A stretch of 7,056 nt of DNA from Kiritimatiellia bacterium (GTDB taxonomy: Bacteria > Verrucomicrobiota > Kiritimatiellia > RFP12 > UBA1067): the NCBI GenBank assembly GCA_017411125.1, contig JAFPNP010000150.1, forward strand, positions 1 through 7,056. Direction: 5' to 3'. Every line of letters begins with the position of its first letter. The first letter of the stretch is position 1. Shown one piece after another: positions 5,234 to 7,056 of the stretch. The translations under genes and the position numbers were made by a program. The notes below the pieces were generated by a model. It made no database searches, had not been told where the DNA came from, and saw only the letters and a program-made list of their open reading frames with translations.

Positions 5234-6613
5234 TCAGGCGTTCTTTGGAGGGATAACACCCGCCTTCCTGAGTATGACCCTGTCCGCATGGTGCTTGAAC
5301 TTCGCGCCGAGGAGGATGGGGTCGAGGGTGACTTCGTTCGCCGGGATCTTCACGATGCCGAGCGCGTCGAGGAGCTTCCTTCCGGGCTCGCCGAACTTCT
5401 CCGTGAACACGTCGTACGGGGTCTTGTCGTCGAGGACTCCGCGCGTGTAGCTCGCGACGTGGCTGGCGACGAGGTTGACGTCGTCCTGCGTGAGCGTGTC
5501 GAAGGAGACGCCGTGGAGGAGGATGCGCCGCTCCTCGCGGTGCTCGCGCTCGACGTGCGGCTTCTGCGACGAGCAGTACGGGTCGCAGTAGAACAGCTTG
5601 ATCCCGCGCCATGCGGTCTTCGTGGGGTTGTGCTCGGGGTCGGGGCGCCAGTTCTCGATCATGTCCGGGTCGGAGAACTCCGTGCCGTTGTCCGTGAGGA
5701 TGACTGAGAAGAGACTCCTGAACAGCTCTGGCCCCGCGAGCTTCCACAGCATGTTGAATACGCGCGTGCAGGTCTGCGGCGACTTCCTGTCGCGGAGGAA
5801 CATGAGCATGAGGCCGCCCGGCAGGATCATCGTGAAGAGGACCTTGCCCCCGACGCGCCCGATCACCGTGTCAAGCTCGGTCCATTCGGTGATGTCGTTG
5901 ACGCGGCAGTACTCCAGGAACATCTTGTAGTTCCTCCCGACGCGGCACTTGGCGTTGGTCTTGGTCTCCTTCTTCTTCCTCCTCGCCCTGTGGCGGCACG
6001 CCTCCGGGAGGTCTCCGCGCTTCGCGTCGAAGAGTCCGCCGGCGATGTAGTCGTACACCGTGCGCTCCTTGACCGTGCCGAACACGTCCTTGTTGTTGGC
6101 GACGACGTTCCTCACGGACTGACCCCGCATGATGCAGGGCGAGAGCACGGCGTTCATCCTCTCCAGCGCCTCGGCGTCCGGGTGGACGCCGGAGCGCGAG
6201 TCGTGCAGGAGGCTCTCGCGGTTCGCCTGGGCGCCTTCCGCGACGTAGAGGCGCTTCATCAGCGGGCAGGACTTGAAGTCCCGGCATCCGTTGCAGACGC
6301 GCGACGGGACGTCCAGGCGCTCGCACGTGCGCTCCACGAAGTCCCTGCAGACCTCGTAGCATCCGGCCGTGCAGCGGAAGAGCCTGTTCGGGTTCGCGCC
6401 GTAGCCCTTGGGCCGCGAGCAGACGACGAAGTTGGCGCAGATGCGGTTCGAGCACCTGTAGCCCCTGTCGCACGCGACCGAGCGGTTGATGATCTCGCGG
6501 ATGATGGTGGTCTTGCTGCGTCCCATCTCCTTTGCGATTTGGACTGGGGTCCAGCCCAGCTGGAGGAGGAAGTCGATGCGCTTCCTCTCATCCAGTGTCA
6601 TTTGCTTTGCCAT
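5234..6613 (-). CDS. IS30-family DDE transposase
   Basis: 459 residues. The start ATG at 6613 is supported by AAGGA eight bases upstream. Residues 5-45 (LDERKRIDFLLQLGWTPVQI onward) form the N-terminal helix-turn-helix typical of IS30 transposases, which binds the element ends. Residues 54-116 are Cys-rich (CSNRICANFVVC, CTAGC, CNGC, C116), probably a zinc-binding region, and end in the family-like stretch CPLMKRLYVAEGA. The catalytic RNase-H-like domain shows Asp248 (WTELDTVIG), Asp308 (ILTDNGTEFSD) and Glu355 (SSQKPHVEREHREERR). This is the DDE triad, with the IS30-like Gln-Lys-x-x-x-Glu context. The C-terminus (TRGVLDDKTPYDVFTEKFG) matches the family's closing helix. There are no frameshifts or stops, so the element may be active. 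It is somewhat longer than most IS30 transposases (about 320-400 residues). A weak upstream promoter (TATCAT on the minus strand, 6688-6693) is possible. Confidence 0.92.
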   Translation of the reverse strand: MAKQMTLDERKRIDFLLQLGWTPVQIAKEMGRSKTTIIREIINRSVACDRGYRCSNRICANFVVCSRPKGYGANPNRLFRCTAGCYEVCRDFVERTCERLDVPSRVCNGCRDFKSCPLMKRLYVAEGAQANRESLLHDSRSGVHPDAEALERMNAVLSPCIMRGQSVRNVVANNKDVFGTVKERTVYDYIAGGLFDAKRGDLPEACRHRARRKKKETKTNAKCRVGRNYKMFLEYCRVNDITEWTELDTVIGRVGGKVLFTMILPGGLMLMFLRDRKSPQTCTRVFNMLWKLAGPELFRSLFSVILTDNGTEFSDPDMIENWRPDPEHNPTKTAWRGIKLFYCDPYCSSQKPHVEREHREERRILLHGVSFDTLTQDDVNLVASHVASYTRGVLDDKTPYDVFTEKFGEPGRKLLDALGIVKIPANEVTLDPILLGAKFKHHADRVILRKAGVIPPKNA

Positions 6614-6708
6614 GTCGGCATTCCTTTCTTTGCGTTTGCCGTCCTCCCCCGACCGCGCTCGCGGACGCCAGGAGGTCGTTGGCGCACATGATACCGAACA
6701 GCCCGGCT

Positions 6709-6848
6709 TTGCGAAAGTAAACGCACCCTCCTTCCCTAGGGAAGGTTATGGGGTTTGTCATCATTCCCCCTCTCTCTGCTTGACTCTTCTCTGCCTACTC
6801 CTCATTGCAGAAGTAACCACACCTAATCGGGTGCGTTTACTTCCGCAA
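6709..6848. repeat. 140-bp module bounded by 20-bp inverted repeats, MITE-like
   Basis: TTGCGAAAGTAAACGCACCC (6709-6728) and its inverted copy (6829-6848) match at 19 of 20 positions. This is a better pair than the proposed IS borders. The interior is non-coding: a 16-bp palindrome, a pyrimidine-rich stretch (about 6764-6804), and a degenerate direct copy of the motif (6807-6823, 13 of 17) that can fold against the right repeat. It may be the compound right end of the IS or a small non-autonomous element mobilised by the same transposase. Confidence 0.55.
6730..6745. repeat. 16-bp perfect palindrome
   Basis: CCTTCCCTAGGGAAGG, perfectly self-complementary, starts two bases after the motif copy ending at 6728. 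It mirrors the palindrome abutting the left motif copy (4941-4957), so both places pair a palindrome with an IS end motif. Confidence 0.6.
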
Positions 6849-6889
6849 TCCACCCTTTCGGGAGAAAAGCGCAACGATTTTCGTGGAAT

Positions 6890-6918
6890 TTGACACGGCT
6901 CTGTCGGTTTGCTATAAT
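6890..6918 (+). promoter_or_regulatory. Full-consensus sigma70 promoter of the adaptor gene
   Basis: TTGACA (6890-6895), exactly 17 bases, TATAAT (6913-6918): 12 of 12 consensus positions. Transcription should begin at about 6924-6927, at or just before the ATG of the downstream gene. It lies outside the proposed right border of the IS. Confidence 0.8.
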
Positions 6919-6926
6919 CACGTACC

Positions 6927-7056
6927 ATGCAAACGCTCTTAAGATGGATTAAACGATTGGCGGTTCTGGCAGCCATTGCCGGAGCTGGATGGTGGGGTTG
7001 GCGCTGGCACAATGCGCGGACGGAGGAAAAGGCCACCGTCCACTACCGCACTGCGC
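6927..7056 (+). CDS. HlyD/MacA-type periplasmic adaptor, N-terminal fragment
   Basis: The first 43 residues are visible before the window ends. A short basic start (MQTLLRWIKR) leads into a hydrophobic segment (LAVLAAIAGAGWWGW, about 11-25), then a charged stretch (RTEEKATV) and HYRTA. The anchor followed by a 'YRTA'-like beta strand is typical of membrane-fusion proteins of MacAB-TolC or RND-type export systems, where the barrel-sandwich domain follows. These proteins are fixed in the inner membrane and link the transporter to an outer-membrane channel. No RBS precedes the ATG, and it lies eight bases after the -10, so the mRNA should be leaderless or nearly so. A downstream start at the Leu11 TTG would lose the basic anchor and is less likely. 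The identification rests on a short fragment. Another bitopic envelope protein is possible. Confidence 0.6.
   Translation, partial: MQTLLRWIKRLAVLAAIAGAGWWGWRWHNARTEEKATVHYRTA

Larger units (their letters stand above)
4954..6846 (-). mobile_element. IS30-family insertion sequence (borders inferred)
   Basis: About 1.89 kb around an intact IS30-type transposase. The proposed ends are GCGAAAGTAAACGCACC (4954-4970) and its inverted copy at 6830-6846 (16 of 17 bases match). Long untranslated flanks separate the gene from the ends: about 280 bases on the 3' side and 230 on the 5' side, more than most IS30 members carry. Extra copies of the motif lie inside both ends, so the true borders are uncertain. 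The right border could instead lie near 6709, with a separate short element beyond. No convincing target duplication is visible at the proposed edges (CGC on the left, AAT on the right). Confidence 0.65.

Noticed and set aside
6688..6710. Transposase promoter with TATCAT as -10
   Set aside because: The hexamer 17 bases upstream (TTTCGC) matches consensus poorly, so it is noted only as a possibility in the transposase entry.
4951..6849. Target-site duplication flanking the IS
   Set aside because: The bases adjoining the proposed borders (CGC left, AAT right) do not match, and shifting the border by a few bases did not give a convincing repeat.

Overview
The window looks like chromosome from a high-GC, Gram-negative carbohydrate degrader. 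The best guess is the PVC superphylum (Kiritimatiellota, Lentisphaerota or Verrucomicrobiota), probably from a gut or similar polysaccharide-rich habitat. This is inferred from three things: a signal-peptide protein with the LamG-like opening 'FWLDAADAST', typical of large surface proteins in these phyla; two exported glycoside hydrolases side by side; and an envelope adaptor protein. No rRNA or marker gene confirms it.

Layout. Positions 1-923 (minus) hold the N-terminal part of a large secreted LamG-like protein. It leaves the window and is broken by a one-base frameshift near 644-647. Positions 1039-2169 (minus) encode a short exported GH20-type hexosaminidase with an intact Asp-Glu pair. 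Positions 2170-2437 are a divergent control region with back-to-back promoters and three inverted repeats. Positions 2438-4891 (plus) encode an exported GH127 beta-L-arabinofuranosidase with the Glu-x-Cys and Cys-Cys zinc/nucleophile motifs and an extra C-terminal beta domain. From about 4954 to 6846 lies an IS30-family element whose 459-residue transposase (5234-6613, minus) appears intact. A 17-bp motif recurs at both ends of the element. A candidate small RNA sits beside the 3' end of the transposase. A full-consensus sigma70 promoter at 6890-6918 then drives a gene starting at 6927, the first 43 residues of a HlyD/MacA-type adaptor, apparently with almost no leader.

How it fits together. 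GH20 and GH127 are both exported and transcribed away from a shared control region, so they may be co-regulated to trim terminal N-acetylhexosamine and L-arabinofuranose residues from complex glycans. The LamG-like protein downstream of GH20 could bind glycan or sit on the cell surface. The IS element separates this small saccharolytic cluster from the adaptor gene. It lies just downstream of a promoter that overlaps the GH127 stop codon and now points into the element.

The points most worth a second look are the repeat architecture of the IS ends, the symmetrical divergent promoter region, the leaderless adaptor gene, the frameshift in the LamG-like gene, and the candidate small RNA.
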